Shown: positions 1 to 10,323 of the stretch, in pieces
Layout: every line of letters starts with the position of its first letter
Numbering within the stretch: position 1 is the first letter of the stretch
Assembly (NCBI GenBank): GCA_021740845.1
Contig: JAIOYZ010000018.1
Coordinates: forward strand, 29,101 to 93,100
Origin: Bacteroidia bacterium
Lineage (GTDB): Bacteria; Bacteroidota; Bacteroidia; UKL13-3
DNA: 64,000 bases
Reading direction: 5' to 3'
Notes under the pieces: model-generated
The model's database searches: none
What the model saw: the letters and a program-made list of their open reading frames with translations, nothing else
What the model was told of the DNA's origin: nothing
Position numbers and translations under genes: made by a program

Positions 1-1
1 G

Positions 2-823
2 TTAATTGGAAACATAAACAGAGCCAAACAGGCCAGCAATACCGTGTTTGTAAACGATTCGTTTGATGTAGGAACCTTATTTGATGGCAATTCATCTTAT
101 GCCAAAGGTGGCATGGTGGTGCATATGTTGCGCAACCTCATTAACAACGATTCTATCTTTTTCTTGGGCTTACGCAATTATTTAGCCGCTTACGCATTTG
201 GCAGCGCAAGAACACCCAACTTTAAAGATATTATGTCGCAAACATCTGGTCTGAACCTAGACCAATTTTTTACGCAATGGATTTACAATGAAGGATACCC
301 TATCTTATCTGGTAAGTATAACCAAGTTGGAGGCAATCTTTGGCTCAGCATTAATCAAGAACCCAGCAGTGGAAGCACGGTGTTTATATTTCCTTTAGAA
401 GTGCGATTAAAAAGAGCCATGGGTGATACCAGTATTTATGTACAAGTAGATGCCGTTAGCAAAATGCTCAACATACCTGTAGGTATGGGCACTATTCAAA
501 GCGTTCGGTTTGATCCAAATCTAAAGCTATTGCGCGATGTATTTAGCATTGCCAAGGATCCTAACTTTACTTCGTTAAGTGATTTACCTAAAGAATTTTT
601 ACATGTGATGCTCTATCCAAATCCGGCCAACAATGAATTACATATGTTGCAAGCGGCAGGTTCGCAGGTGCAAATTTTTGATATGCGCGGACAATTAGTT
701 CAGAACAATGCATTGATAGAAAACGACCAAGTTATTGATATTGCCTCTCTCCTACCTGGAGTGTATGTGGTACAATTTAAGAAAAATGAAAGTACTGCTA
801 CTTTACGCTTTGTGAAACATTAA
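2..823 (+). CDS. M1-family metallopeptidase, C-terminal part, with T9SS sorting domain (5' end outside window)
   Basis: The frame is open to the first bases of the window, so this is the last 273 residues of a longer gene and the GTG at 44 is an internal codon. The visible part has the helical region of M1 aminopeptidases (SYAKGGMVVHMLRNLI, then FFTQWIYNEGYP, the usual W...GYP segment). The zinc motif HEXXH must lie upstream. The last ~75 residues form a type A T9SS sorting domain (YPNPANNEL, then GVYVVQF, ending RFVKH), so the protein should be exported by T9SS and kept at the surface or released. A GGTCTGAACC variant of the window-wide iterated motif sits at 249-258. The family call rests on the C-terminal half only. 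Confidence 0.75.
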   Translation, partial: LIGNINRAKQASNTVFVNDSFDVGTLFDGNSSYAKGGMVVHMLRNLINNDSIFFLGLRNYLAAYAFGSARTPNFKDIMSQTSGLNLDQFFTQWIYNEGYPILSGKYNQVGGNLWLSINQEPSSGSTVFIFPLEVRLKRAMGDTSIYVQVDAVSKMLNIPVGMGTIQSVRFDPNLKLLRDVFSIAKDPNFTSLSDLPKEFLHVMLYPNPANNELHMLQAAGSQVQIFDMRGQLVQNNALIENDQVIDIASLLPGVYVVQFKKNESTATLRFVKH

Positions 824-843
824 TGAGTAAAACAACACCTAAC

Positions 844-2382
844 ATGAAAAGAATTTTAAGTATACTTAGTTTGATTATCTGCATGGGCAGTGAAAATATC
901 ATGGCCCAAAATCCGGGAACCCTTGATGTAAGTTATGGGGTAAATGGAAAAATGAGTGCCACTTTTCCTGCAAAGAATGGCAGCAGTCTTTACATATATG
1001 ATTTGCAAAAAGTGGCAGATGGCAAATTGATTGGCATCATGAACAAATCGTATTATGATGCAATTAACGAAACCTATACAGACACCGTTGTGGTTTTTAA
1101 AGTATTGGCAAATGGCAATCCAGATGCGGGCTTTGGCGTGAATGGTGAAATAAAAACAAATTTGGTTCCTATGTTTATTTTACCCCAACAAGATGGCAAA
1201 ATACTCATAGGCTTTAACGACCAAGAAGAGCTGGTGATGATGCGATTTTTAAGCAACGGAAGCGTTGATGTAAGCTATGGAATAGAAGGAACTTCTTATA
1301 CAGGAATTTTTGCTGAGGTATCAAATGGTGTTCAAGAAAGCAATGGTGATTTAACCTTGCTTGGCTCTGTAAAAAATAACTCGGCAATGCTTATTGCTAA
1401 ATTGAAGAGCAATGGCGAGCGCCAATTTGATTTTGGCAAAGATGGACTTCATGTTTTTGATTTTGATGCATTTAATTATTACGAATGGCCAAGCCAAATT
1501 CTCTTGCAAAATGATGGGAAAATGGTGGTGTTAGGGAATGAATATAGCAATGGCAATTATGCATTTGTTTGTAGGTTAAATAAAGATGGTAGCTATGACA
1601 GCTCCTTTAGTTCAGATGGAAAATTGCGCATTAATTCTACCATGGGAACCAATGCTATGAAGTTACTTGATAACGGGAAAATAATTTTAGGAGGAACCTA
1701 CTATTACAGCAACTATACCAAATCTGGCTTTGCCATTGCAAGTGTAAATGCCGATGGCACCATGGATGCCAGCTTTGGATCAAACGGTTTAAGAAACTTT
1801 AATTTTGGTGGACAAGATGATTTTCTTTATTCAATTTTGGTGCAAGAGGATGGCAAGATTCTAGCGGCGGGTTCTACCACTGGTAAGTTTGCTTTGGCTA
1901 GAATACATAAAAATGGCACCTATGATTTGAGTTTTAATACTACTGGCAAAACTACCATTGAATTTGACGCCGGCTCTACAAGCAGCGCTCATTTTATGAG
2001 CTTTGAAGCAGATCAAAAAATTTGGGTAAGCGGATTAATAAGACATAGTGATTTATCTGTTGGATTCTGCTCTGCCAGATTTCACCTAGGGAATACGGTA
2101 GGCTTATTGGAAAGAGAAAATTCGCTACAGGCATCTGTATATCCTAATCCATTTAAGGAGTCTATAACTATAGAAGTGAGCATTGATAAAAAGGATTTTT
2201 TAAGTGCCAATTTATATAGCTTAGAAGGAAGGCTCATAGAAAATTTACTCTCGAGCACTCAGATGGCAAAAGGAAGCTATAAATTGGATTTACCATCAAA
2301 TAATATTGTTGGTTCAGGCATTTATTTATTACAAATAAAAATGGGTGAACGGGAGAAGTGGATTAAAGTGGTAAAAGACTAA
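844..2382 (+). CDS. Secreted delta-60 repeat protein with T9SS sorting domain
   Basis: 512 residues from ATG 844. An ATG at 823 overlaps the upstream stop, but it would put seven polar residues before the signal peptide (MKRILSILSLIICMGSENIMAQ region), so 844 is preferred. At least seven delta-60 repeats are visible, each with a core like DGTMDASFGSNG or NGNPDAGFGVNG followed by a hydrophobic strand, spaced about 50-60 residues. This pattern forms beta-propeller-like surface proteins. The last ~80 residues are a type A sorting domain (VYPNPFKESITIEV, ending KWIKVVKD). It is probably cotranscribed with the peptidase fragment upstream. Ligand and role are unknown. Confidence 0.8.
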   Translation: MKRILSILSLIICMGSENIMAQNPGTLDVSYGVNGKMSATFPAKNGSSLYIYDLQKVADGKLIGIMNKSYYDAINETYTDTVVVFKVLANGNPDAGFGVNGEIKTNLVPMFILPQQDGKILIGFNDQEELVMMRFLSNGSVDVSYGIEGTSYTGIFAEVSNGVQESNGDLTLLGSVKNNSAMLIAKLKSNGERQFDFGKDGLHVFDFDAFNYYEWPSQILLQNDGKMVVLGNEYSNGNYAFVCRLNKDGSYDSSFSSDGKLRINSTMGTNAMKLLDNGKIILGGTYYYSNYTKSGFAIASVNADGTMDASFGSNGLRNFNFGGQDDFLYSILVQEDGKILAAGSTTGKFALARIHKNGTYDLSFNTTGKTTIEFDAGSTSSAHFMSFEADQKIWVSGLIRHSDLSVGFCSARFHLGNTVGLLERENSLQASVYPNPFKESITIEVSIDKKDFLSANLYSLEGRLIENLLSSTQMAKGSYKLDLPSNNIVGSGIYLLQIKMGEREKWIKVVKD

Positions 2383-2425
2383 CAAATATCTAAACCAATT
2401 TAGCACCTGAGATTAAAGCTATAGG

Positions 2426-2468
2426 AAGGACTGTTTTTGCAATAAGCCTTAAGTCCTTTATTTTTTTA
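2426..2468 (+). terminator. Rho-independent terminator after the delta-60 gene
   Basis: A 7-bp stem AAGGACT (2426-2432) / AGTCCTT (2452-2458) with a 19-nt loop is followed by an A/T run containing seven T. It lies 44 bp after the stop codon. Confidence 0.55.
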
Positions 2469-2470
2469 GT

Positions 2471-2655
2471 TGAAAGGTCGGATAATATTTGAAAAAATTA
2501 ATACCAATTTTTAACCGGCTCAACCACACATCAAAATCAGGCTTTTTTACCCCCGTGGGATTTTTTGTAATTTATTACTAGAGACATTAGAAGATTGCGA
2601 TACCAGTGGAGGCTAAATCCTCTAAGCTAGGATTTTTATCAAAACCGACCTTTCA
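2471..2655. repeat. Widely spaced 11-bp inverted repeat in the gap before gapA
   Basis: TGAAAGGTCGG (2471-2481) is exactly reverse-complemented at 2645-2655, with 163 bp between the arms. No ORF or RNA family is recognised inside. Apart from the terminator at 2426 and the gapA promoter, the 526-bp gap (2383-2908) holds nothing else that I recognise. The repeat could be chance, the edges of a small element, or a structured leader. Confidence 0.35.
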
Positions 2656-2873
2656 TTTTTTAAAAAAAAATCTAACCCCTTTTCCCTGCATTTTAAGTAT
2701 CAGTTAATTTCATTCCACTCATTAAGTCTGGGTCAAAACTGCCCATATTTCACCCCCAACAAAACCCATTCAACTGGTATTCATCCACTTATTCTCACCA
2801 AACAAATTTAAAATGGCATAAAAATCATAAAAAAAATGGACTCAAAAGGAATCCGTTTTTAGTTAGAATCACT

Positions 2874-2881
2874 TATCTTTG
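2874..2881 (+). promoter_or_regulatory. Bacteroidota -7 promoter element for gapA
   Basis: TATCTTTG matches the Bacteroidota -7 consensus TAnnTTTG and ends 27 nt before the gapA ATG. No clear -33 TTTG is seen at ideal spacing; a T-rich run lies at 2856-2860. Confidence 0.55.
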
Positions 2882-2896
2882 CCAAACTAAAAATAA

Positions 2897-3907
<1,011 letters not shown>

Positions 3908-3923
3908 GCTGCTGGCTTTGTTA

Positions 3924-3945
3924 GCCGAAGCTTTAGCGTAGGATA
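3924..3945 (+). repeat. Short dispersed repeat, copy 1
   Basis: The 21-bp block beginning CCGAAGCTTTAGCGTAGG (3925-3945) recurs exactly at 4741-4761, in the next gap. Read on the minus strand it encodes SYAKAS-like peptide in a spurious ORF, a pattern I have met in intergenic repeats of other bacteria (memory, unchecked). Confidence 0.6.
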
Positions 3946-3966
3946 GGCTGCTGGCAATTATATTTA

Positions 3967-4003
3967 AAAACTCTGGTAGAATATTCTGCCAGAGTTTTTT
4001 TTT
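3967..4003 (+). terminator. Strong terminator of gapA
   Basis: AAAACTCTGG (3967-3976) pairs with CCAGAGTTTT (3989-3998). The interior AGAATATTCT is itself self-complementary, so the stem extends almost without a loop. A T run follows to 4003. Confidence 0.85.
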
Positions 4004-4020
4004 GGTTCGAACCGAAACCA
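4001..4020 (+). repeat. Iterated quasi-palindrome, GGTTCGAACC variant
   Basis: TTTGGTTCGAACCGAAA overlaps the T run of the gapA terminator. It differs by one base from the window-wide consensus TTTGGTTCAAACCGAA and has a perfectly palindromic 10-bp core. Confidence 0.8.
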
Positions 4021-4096
4021 GGATGTGATAATAATTTTTCTGGCATTGCATTTGTATATTAGCACCCATCAATAAAAACTACTAATAAAAATTATC

Positions 4097-4702
4097 ATGA
4101 AATTAAATGCGAGAAGCTTGATACGTTCAGGCGCGATTTTAGGTTCTTTTGTTATTGCATTTGCTGCGTGTAAATCAAAAAAAAAGGTAACTACTCCAAT
4201 TGAAAAAAGTACTGGCGCAATTGAAATATCAGTTCCTTTTAGCGCTAAGGAATATTACAGCGACAAAGAAAATTTCCGTTCTAAAAGCAGTGGTAATAGT
4301 CCAGATTTACAAACCGCAAAGAAAATTGCAATGCAAAATGCAAAAAGTGAAATGGCCGGTTTGATCCAAACTACTGTTAAAAAAGTTACCGATCAATATA
4401 CTCAACAAAGAACTGTTGGAAACCAAATTGATTTCAATAATAAATTTGAAGAATTGGCTCGCGAGGTTACCAACCAAGAATTAGTTGATGTGAAAGTATT
4501 AGGTGAAAAACTGTTTCAAGAACCAAATAATACCTACACTTATTGGGTTGCTATTGAAGCCAATAAACAAGCTGTCTTAAATGGCATCGATAAAGGTATT
4601 GCCAACAATCAAAAAATAGCTCAAGATTACGACAAGAAGAAATTTGAAGAAATCTTCAATGCCGAAATGGAAAAATTGGCAAAGGAAAGAGCAGGAAATT
4701 AG
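4097..4702 (+). CDS. LPP20-like lipoprotein, short form
   Basis: 201 residues. The signal peptide ends in a lipobox-like AFAAC with Cys25 as the likely lipidation site, so it should be anchored in a membrane facing the periplasm. The body contains an LPP20-type region: DLQTAKKIAMQNAKSEMAG, then TYTYWVAIEANKQ, the usual 'A..nA..el...' helix followed by a 'tyWV...' strand. The C-terminus is a charged, probably coiled helix. The next gene encodes a longer protein with the same arrangement, so the two probably work together or arose by duplication. Function is unknown in this phylum. Confidence 0.7.
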   Translation: MKLNARSLIRSGAILGSFVIAFAACKSKKKVTTPIEKSTGAIEISVPFSAKEYYSDKENFRSKSSGNSPDLQTAKKIAMQNAKSEMAGLIQTTVKKVTDQYTQQRTVGNQIDFNNKFEELAREVTNQELVDVKVLGEKLFQEPNNTYTYWVAIEANKQAVLNGIDKGIANNQKIAQDYDKKKFEEIFNAEMEKLAKERAGN

Positions 4703-4710
4703 AAGAAGAT

Positions 4711-4857
4711 CTTTAGTCTTTAGTCTTTAGTCTTTGGCGTCCGAAGCTTTAGCGTAGGATAAGTTGTTAGTCTTTGGCAAAAATACATGTTCAATTTGAA
4801 GTGTATTTTTGCCAAACCACAAAGCAGCCAGAAGCCAGTCGCCAGCAGCCAGAAGCT
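4711..4857 (+). repeat. Heptanucleotide repeats and second copy of the 21-bp element
   Basis: CTTTAGT is repeated with a 7-bp period at 4711-4737, the 21-bp element recurs at 4741-4761, AGTCTTTGG returns near 4770, and GCCAGAA/GCCAGTC/GCCAGCA heptamers run at about 4823-4857. The same heptamer families occur at 18.4-19.0 kb and 37.8 kb. No gene is visible in this gap. Confidence 0.75.
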
Positions 4858-4884
4858 ATACTTCATTGATAATCGGTAAAAAAA

Positions 4885-6285
4885 ATGAAACACTTACTAC
4901 ATTTACGTGCAATTTGGATCGTGTTAGCATTGGCGCTAATGGGATGCGGAGTGCATAAGGAAAGTGTATTAAGTAATAAAAAGCCAGATTGGGTGGCTCA
5001 AAGGCCAACCAATACTCAATATTATATTGGAATTGGCTATGCCAGTAAACTCAATAATGCTGGCGATTTCCAGAGAGTAGCCAAGAAAAATGCATTAGAC
5101 GACATGCTTGGTGAAATTAAAGTTACCATTTCAAGCAACTCTATTCTATCGCAACAACAAAACAATCAAACTTTCAACCAGCAGTTTTTTTCTGATACCA
5201 GAATGGTTGCCTCCGAAACCATGGAAGGTTTTGAGGTAGTAGATAGCTGGGAAAACAAAACAGAGTATTGGATCTATTACCGCATGAACAAAGCGGATTT
5301 TGAAGCCTATAAAAGAAAGAAAATTTATCAGGCTAGTGAAAAGGCTTTGGATTATTTGAACAGAGCCGATCAACTAAATCCTGCCCGCGATTTTGTGCAA
5401 ATTTTTAACTTAAGAATTAAAGCTGCGGCAACCTTACAAAACTTCTTAAACGAATCTATCGAAACCACATACCGAGGTAAAAATGTTTTCTTATTAAATG
5501 AGATTATCTCCCAACTACAAGACCAATTACTTTTAGCTAATTTAGGTTCAAAACAAAATAATCTAAAAGCAACTGTTGGCAAATCTTTGGATCAGCCCAT
5601 ATTGGTTTTTGCCTATTATAGGAAGGATACTTTTAACTATCCTATTTCAAATCTTCCTATTAAACTAATAAGTAGCGGCTTGGTTTTTAAGGGCAATTCT
5701 AGTGTTCAAACCCAATTTGATGGGACTGGACAATTTGGCTTAAGTGCTATAAAAACACAAGACAATATGCATATTTTGCAGTTTAAACCAGATTTAGAAA
5801 CACTCCTTCTTTCTGATAGTTTAAACGCCAGTATGAAAAGCTTATTGGTTAAAATGGAATGTCCTCAAATTACCATTCGTATTAAAATTGATCCTATAAA
5901 AATATTTATGGTAAGCAATGAAAAAAATTTGGATCAAACCATGAACCACAAAATTTTGGAACCCGTTATCAAGAAAAAATTATTAGAATCGGGTTGCATT
6001 TTTGTAGAAACAAAAGATCAAGCAGATTACCAAATTGAACTAATTGCCAATACAAAAGACTTAGGTATTATTTGGGGAACTATGCTACGCTCCACCTTTG
6101 AAATTCAAATTAGTTTGTACGATACAAAATCACGCTCAGAATTAATGCACGATGCCCTTAACGATATTATCGGTTATCAAAACACCAAAGAAAAGGCAGG
6201 ATTGGAAGCCTATAAAGAAGCTATAAACCCTATAATGAGTAAGGTTTACCCTGGCTTAGAAAACGCTTTGTTTTCAACTCAATAA
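4885..6285 (+). CDS. LPP20-like lipoprotein, long form
   Basis: 466 residues with a signal peptide and lipobox LALMGC (Cys21). Residues ~30-150 repeat the theme of the preceding lipoprotein: QYYIGIGYA, DFQRVAKKNALDDMLGEI, then EYWIYYRMNKADFEAYK, typical of LPP20-type domains. About 300 further residues follow that I do not recognise, probably beta-rich, ending in a region like that of lipoproteins built around penicillin-binding-activator folds (inference). It starts after a repeat-filled gap and ends two bases before the convergent LytTR gene. Confidence 0.65.
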   Translation: MKHLLHLRAIWIVLALALMGCGVHKESVLSNKKPDWVAQRPTNTQYYIGIGYASKLNNAGDFQRVAKKNALDDMLGEIKVTISSNSILSQQQNNQTFNQQFFSDTRMVASETMEGFEVVDSWENKTEYWIYYRMNKADFEAYKRKKIYQASEKALDYLNRADQLNPARDFVQIFNLRIKAAATLQNFLNESIETTYRGKNVFLLNEIISQLQDQLLLANLGSKQNNLKATVGKSLDQPILVFAYYRKDTFNYPISNLPIKLISSGLVFKGNSSVQTQFDGTGQFGLSAIKTQDNMHILQFKPDLETLLLSDSLNASMKSLLVKMECPQITIRIKIDPIKIFMVSNEKNLDQTMNHKILEPVIKKKLLESGCIFVETKDQADYQIELIANTKDLGIIWGTMLRSTFEIQISLYDTKSRSELMHDALNDIIGYQNTKEKAGLEAYKEAINPIMSKVYPGLENALFSTQ

Positions 6286-6286
6286 A

Positions 6287-7006
6287 TTAAAGACTCATTA
6301 GTTCTTTAAACTTCACCGCTTGCCTTCTGCTCACCTCTATTTTGGTTCCATCTTTTAAATAAAATAAGAAACCAGAATTGAAAAATGGCTCTATTTTCTC
6401 AAGAAAATTCAAGTTGATAATTTGCTGGCGATTGGCTCTAAAAAACATCTGTTCGTTTAACCTTTCGTCCAGAGAATTTAAAGTTCTATGAATAAGTGGT
6501 TGGTACTTATCAAAATAAATTTTGGCGTAATTTCCTGCAGATTCTATTATCCTAATGTCTTCCAATTTCACATACCAACAACGGTCGCCATCACGAATAA
6601 ACACTTTTTCATTGGGTGCCAATTTATTGCGCAAACGGTCGGATTTCAACTCTTCAATTTGCTTCTTAGCTTTCAAAATCGCATCCGAAAGTCTGTCTTT
6701 TTGTATGGGCTTCAACAAATAATCCAAGGCATTTACCTCAAATGCTTTGATGGCAAATTCATCGTAGGCAGTTGTAAAAATAATAGATGGTGTTTCTATT
6801 AAATCTTCCAATAAATCAAATCCAGTTTTCTCAGGCATTTGAATATCCAAGAATACCAATTGTGGCTTTTGTTTATCAATAATTTCTAAGGCTTCATCCA
6901 CATTTGAGGCTTCAGCAATTATTTGAATTTCTGGAAACTCTTTCAACAAATTTTTCAAGCCTTCACGGGCCAATTTTTCGTCGTCAACTATTAATGTTTG
7001 TATCAT
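6287..7006 (-). CDS. LytTR-family response regulator
   Basis: 239 residues. The N-terminal receiver domain has the acidic pair Asp8/Asp9, phosphoacceptor Asp54 in VFLDIQMP, a Thr/Ser in FTTAYD and Lys99 in LKP. The C-terminal LytTR DNA-binding domain (about 140-239) has the FFRANRQQIINLNFLEKIEPF core and ends EVSRRQAVKFKELM. Its start overlaps the stop of the upstream sensor gene by 4 bp, so the two form a translationally coupled two-component system. Targets are not evident here. Confidence 0.92.
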   Translation of the reverse strand: MIQTLIVDDEKLAREGLKNLLKEFPEIQIIAEASNVDEALEIIDKQKPQLVFLDIQMPEKTGFDLLEDLIETPSIIFTTAYDEFAIKAFEVNALDYLLKPIQKDRLSDAILKAKKQIEELKSDRLRNKLAPNEKVFIRDGDRCWYVKLEDIRIIESAGNYAKIYFDKYQPLIHRTLNSLDERLNEQMFFRANRQQIINLNFLEKIEPFFNSGFLFYLKDGTKIEVSRRQAVKFKELMSL

Positions 7007-8031
7007 AATGGTATATCTATTTTGGTAATAACTTCCGTATCATTTAAATTCTCTATGCTAAAACTTGCTTGTGAATCGTATAAAATTCCTAAGCGTTCGC
7101 GGGTGTTTTCTAAACCCAAACCTAGTTCATTTATTTTTGGTTCAAACCGACCCGTATTTATTATTTCTATATGCAAATGAAAATTGGTTTTGATGGCAGA
7201 AACAAAAATATTCCCACCCATTTTACTTCTAGAAATGCCATGTTTTACGGCATTCTCCACCAATGTTTGCAACATCATTGGCGGCACTTTGGTGCTAAGC
7301 GTATCTTCCTTTATTTCAAAATTAATGCTCAAACGCTCATCAAATCTAATTTTTTCAATGGCCAAATAATCTTTAACCGTTTCTATTTCTTGCTTTAAAG
7401 TAACCGTTTTTTCCTTGCTCATTTGCAAGGAGCTTCTTAACAATCCACTTAAACGTGTAATAGCTTCCTTAGATAAATTTGGGTCAATATCTACCAATGT
7501 TCTGATGCTATTGAGTGAGTTAAACAAAAAATGTGGGTTGAGTTGTGTTTTTAAATTCTGGTATTGATTTTCTTTGATAATAGCCTGCAATTGGTATTTG
7601 GCTTTTTCGGCTTCCAAAGAGCGCTCCCAATAATGAAACAAATGGTAAACCAAGGCCCAAAGTAAAATGTACTTACTCCAGCTAAACAGGTAATTGATAA
7701 TTAAAATTAAATCAATTGGCAATTGACTCATCAATGGCACTGTTAACCTATCGAGGTAAATATTTAAAAGGGTAAGCAAGAAAGAAACAAAACCAATACC
7801 CAAAATAGCGCGAGGCACAAGCTGTTTCATGGGTAGGTTGATCCAAGAACTGCGGATAATAAAACTGCGGTACAAGTGAGTTAATAAAATTCCAGCAGCA
7901 AAATTAATCCCAACATTTAGCACCAATAATTCGTTGAAACCATAGATGTTTCCGTAGCCAATAAACTCCAAAATTACAAAGAGGAACCAACCACCAATCT
8001 GACAAATCCAATACAGGGTATTTTTCTTCAT
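7003..8031 (-). CDS. LytS-type sensor histidine kinase
   Basis: 342 residues. Four hydrophobic segments fill the first ~135 residues, with no recognised extracellular sensor domain. A short coiled coil leads to the His_kinase domain with NPHFLFNSLNSIR (phosphoacceptor His167), followed by a HATPase region with VENAVKHGI and GLGLENTRERL. It is the partner of the overlapping LytTR regulator downstream. The coding sequence contains an exact core of the iterated motif at 7139-7148, read as RFEPK near the C-terminus. Confidence 0.9.
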   Translation of the reverse strand: MKKNTLYWICQIGGWFLFVILEFIGYGNIYGFNELLVLNVGINFAAGILLTHLYRSFIIRSSWINLPMKQLVPRAILGIGFVSFLLTLLNIYLDRLTVPLMSQLPIDLILIINYLFSWSKYILLWALVYHLFHYWERSLEAEKAKYQLQAIIKENQYQNLKTQLNPHFLFNSLNSIRTLVDIDPNLSKEAITRLSGLLRSSLQMSKEKTVTLKQEIETVKDYLAIEKIRFDERLSINFEIKEDTLSTKVPPMMLQTLVENAVKHGISRSKMGGNIFVSAIKTNFHLHIEIINTGRFEPKINELGLGLENTRERLGILYDSQASFSIENLNDTEVITKIDIPL

Positions 8032-8117
8032 TAGGGTAAAGGTAAAAGAAAATGGAAATGAAAGGAAAAATCTCTTACATAAAAGGCGGGTAGATTTTAT
8101 AAGCGTAGCATTTAGGG

Positions 8118-8134
8118 TTCGGTTTGAACCAAAA
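8118..8134 (+). repeat. Iterated quasi-palindrome, exact consensus
   Basis: TTCGGTTTGAACCAAAA lies between the atpC terminator and the sensor kinase start. It is a full match to the 16-bp consensus. Confidence 0.85.
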
Positions 8135-8164
8135 AAAAGGCCGAATCTTTTGGATTCGGCCTTT
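8131..8164 (-). terminator. Terminator of atpD-atpC
   Basis: The 12-bp perfect stem AAAGGCCGAATC (8136-8147) / GATTCGGCCTTT (8153-8164) has a 5-nt loop. Read on the minus strand it is followed by a run of T (A at 8131-8138). Confidence 0.9.
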
Positions 8165-8185
8165 AGGTATAATTAGGTCTTGCAA

Positions 8186-8416
8186 TTAAGCGAGCACAAT
8201 AACTTTGTTGTTAAGAACTTCAACAACTCCGCCATTCACTTCAAACTCCTGCTTTCCTTCTTTGTCTTTTACCACAATCATTCCTTTTTCTAAACTAGAA
8301 ATAAGAGCAGCGTGGCCTTTCAAGATTTGGAATTTACCAGTTGCTCCTGGAAGGGTTACCGCCTCAATTTCACCTGAAAAAAGCGTTTTGTCGGCAGTTA
8401 TGATTTCTAATTGCAT
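8186..8416 (-). CDS. atpC: F1Fo ATP synthase epsilon subunit, short form
   Basis: 76 residues, matching only the N-terminal beta-sandwich domain of epsilon (MQLEIITADKTLFSGEIEAVTLPGATG..., then GVVEVLNNKVIVLA). The C-terminal two-helix domain that inhibits the enzyme in other bacteria (usual length ~130) is absent. It lies 20 bp after atpD and shares its terminator. The separated atpD-atpC pair, away from the rest of the atp genes, is a familiar Bacteroidota arrangement. Confidence 0.9.
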   Translation of the reverse strand: MQLEIITADKTLFSGEIEAVTLPGATGKFQILKGHAALISSLEKGMIVVKDKEGKQEFEVNGGVVEVLNNKVIVLA

Positions 8417-8436
8417 TCTTTTAAAATTAAAATTGA

Positions 8437-10004
<1,568 letters not shown>

Positions 10005-10293
10005 CCAAAACAGAAAATATTTATTTGGTTCAGGCAGAAATAAATTTCATGCAAATGAAGATTAGCGCTGCTCTTCTGCATTAAGGTTTAAGTCGAAGTC
10101 AAAATTTATTTATTATGAATAACATAATTGTTTGTTTTTATAAGACGAGGCCAGCGTTTTCTTGATGCATTTATTTAAACAGAAAGGCAAACTAAATGAA
10201 AAAGTAAAAACAGGTACCAAATTTTGTTCTTTGTGTTTATGAACTCATTAGTGCTTTTTGCGTTTAAAGGTATTTTAAATAAACAAAATCCCA

Positions 10294-10318
10294 TAAAAAA
10301 ACCCGCCGAAGCGGGTTT
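10294..10318 (-). terminator. Terminator of ftsH
   Basis: The perfect stem AAACCCGC (10299-10306) / GCGGGTTT (10311-10318) has a TTCG tetraloop on the minus strand, followed by a T run. It lies 6 bp after the ftsH stop. Confidence 0.93.
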
Positions 10319-10323
10319 TAATG

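Noticed and set aside
4001..4020. tRNA-like T-arm (GGTTCGAACC followed later by CCA)
   Set aside because: The sequence looks like a T-loop, but there is no T stem, anticodon arm or acceptor stem around it. It is a copy of the iterated motif. The same holds for 37614, which lies inside a gene.
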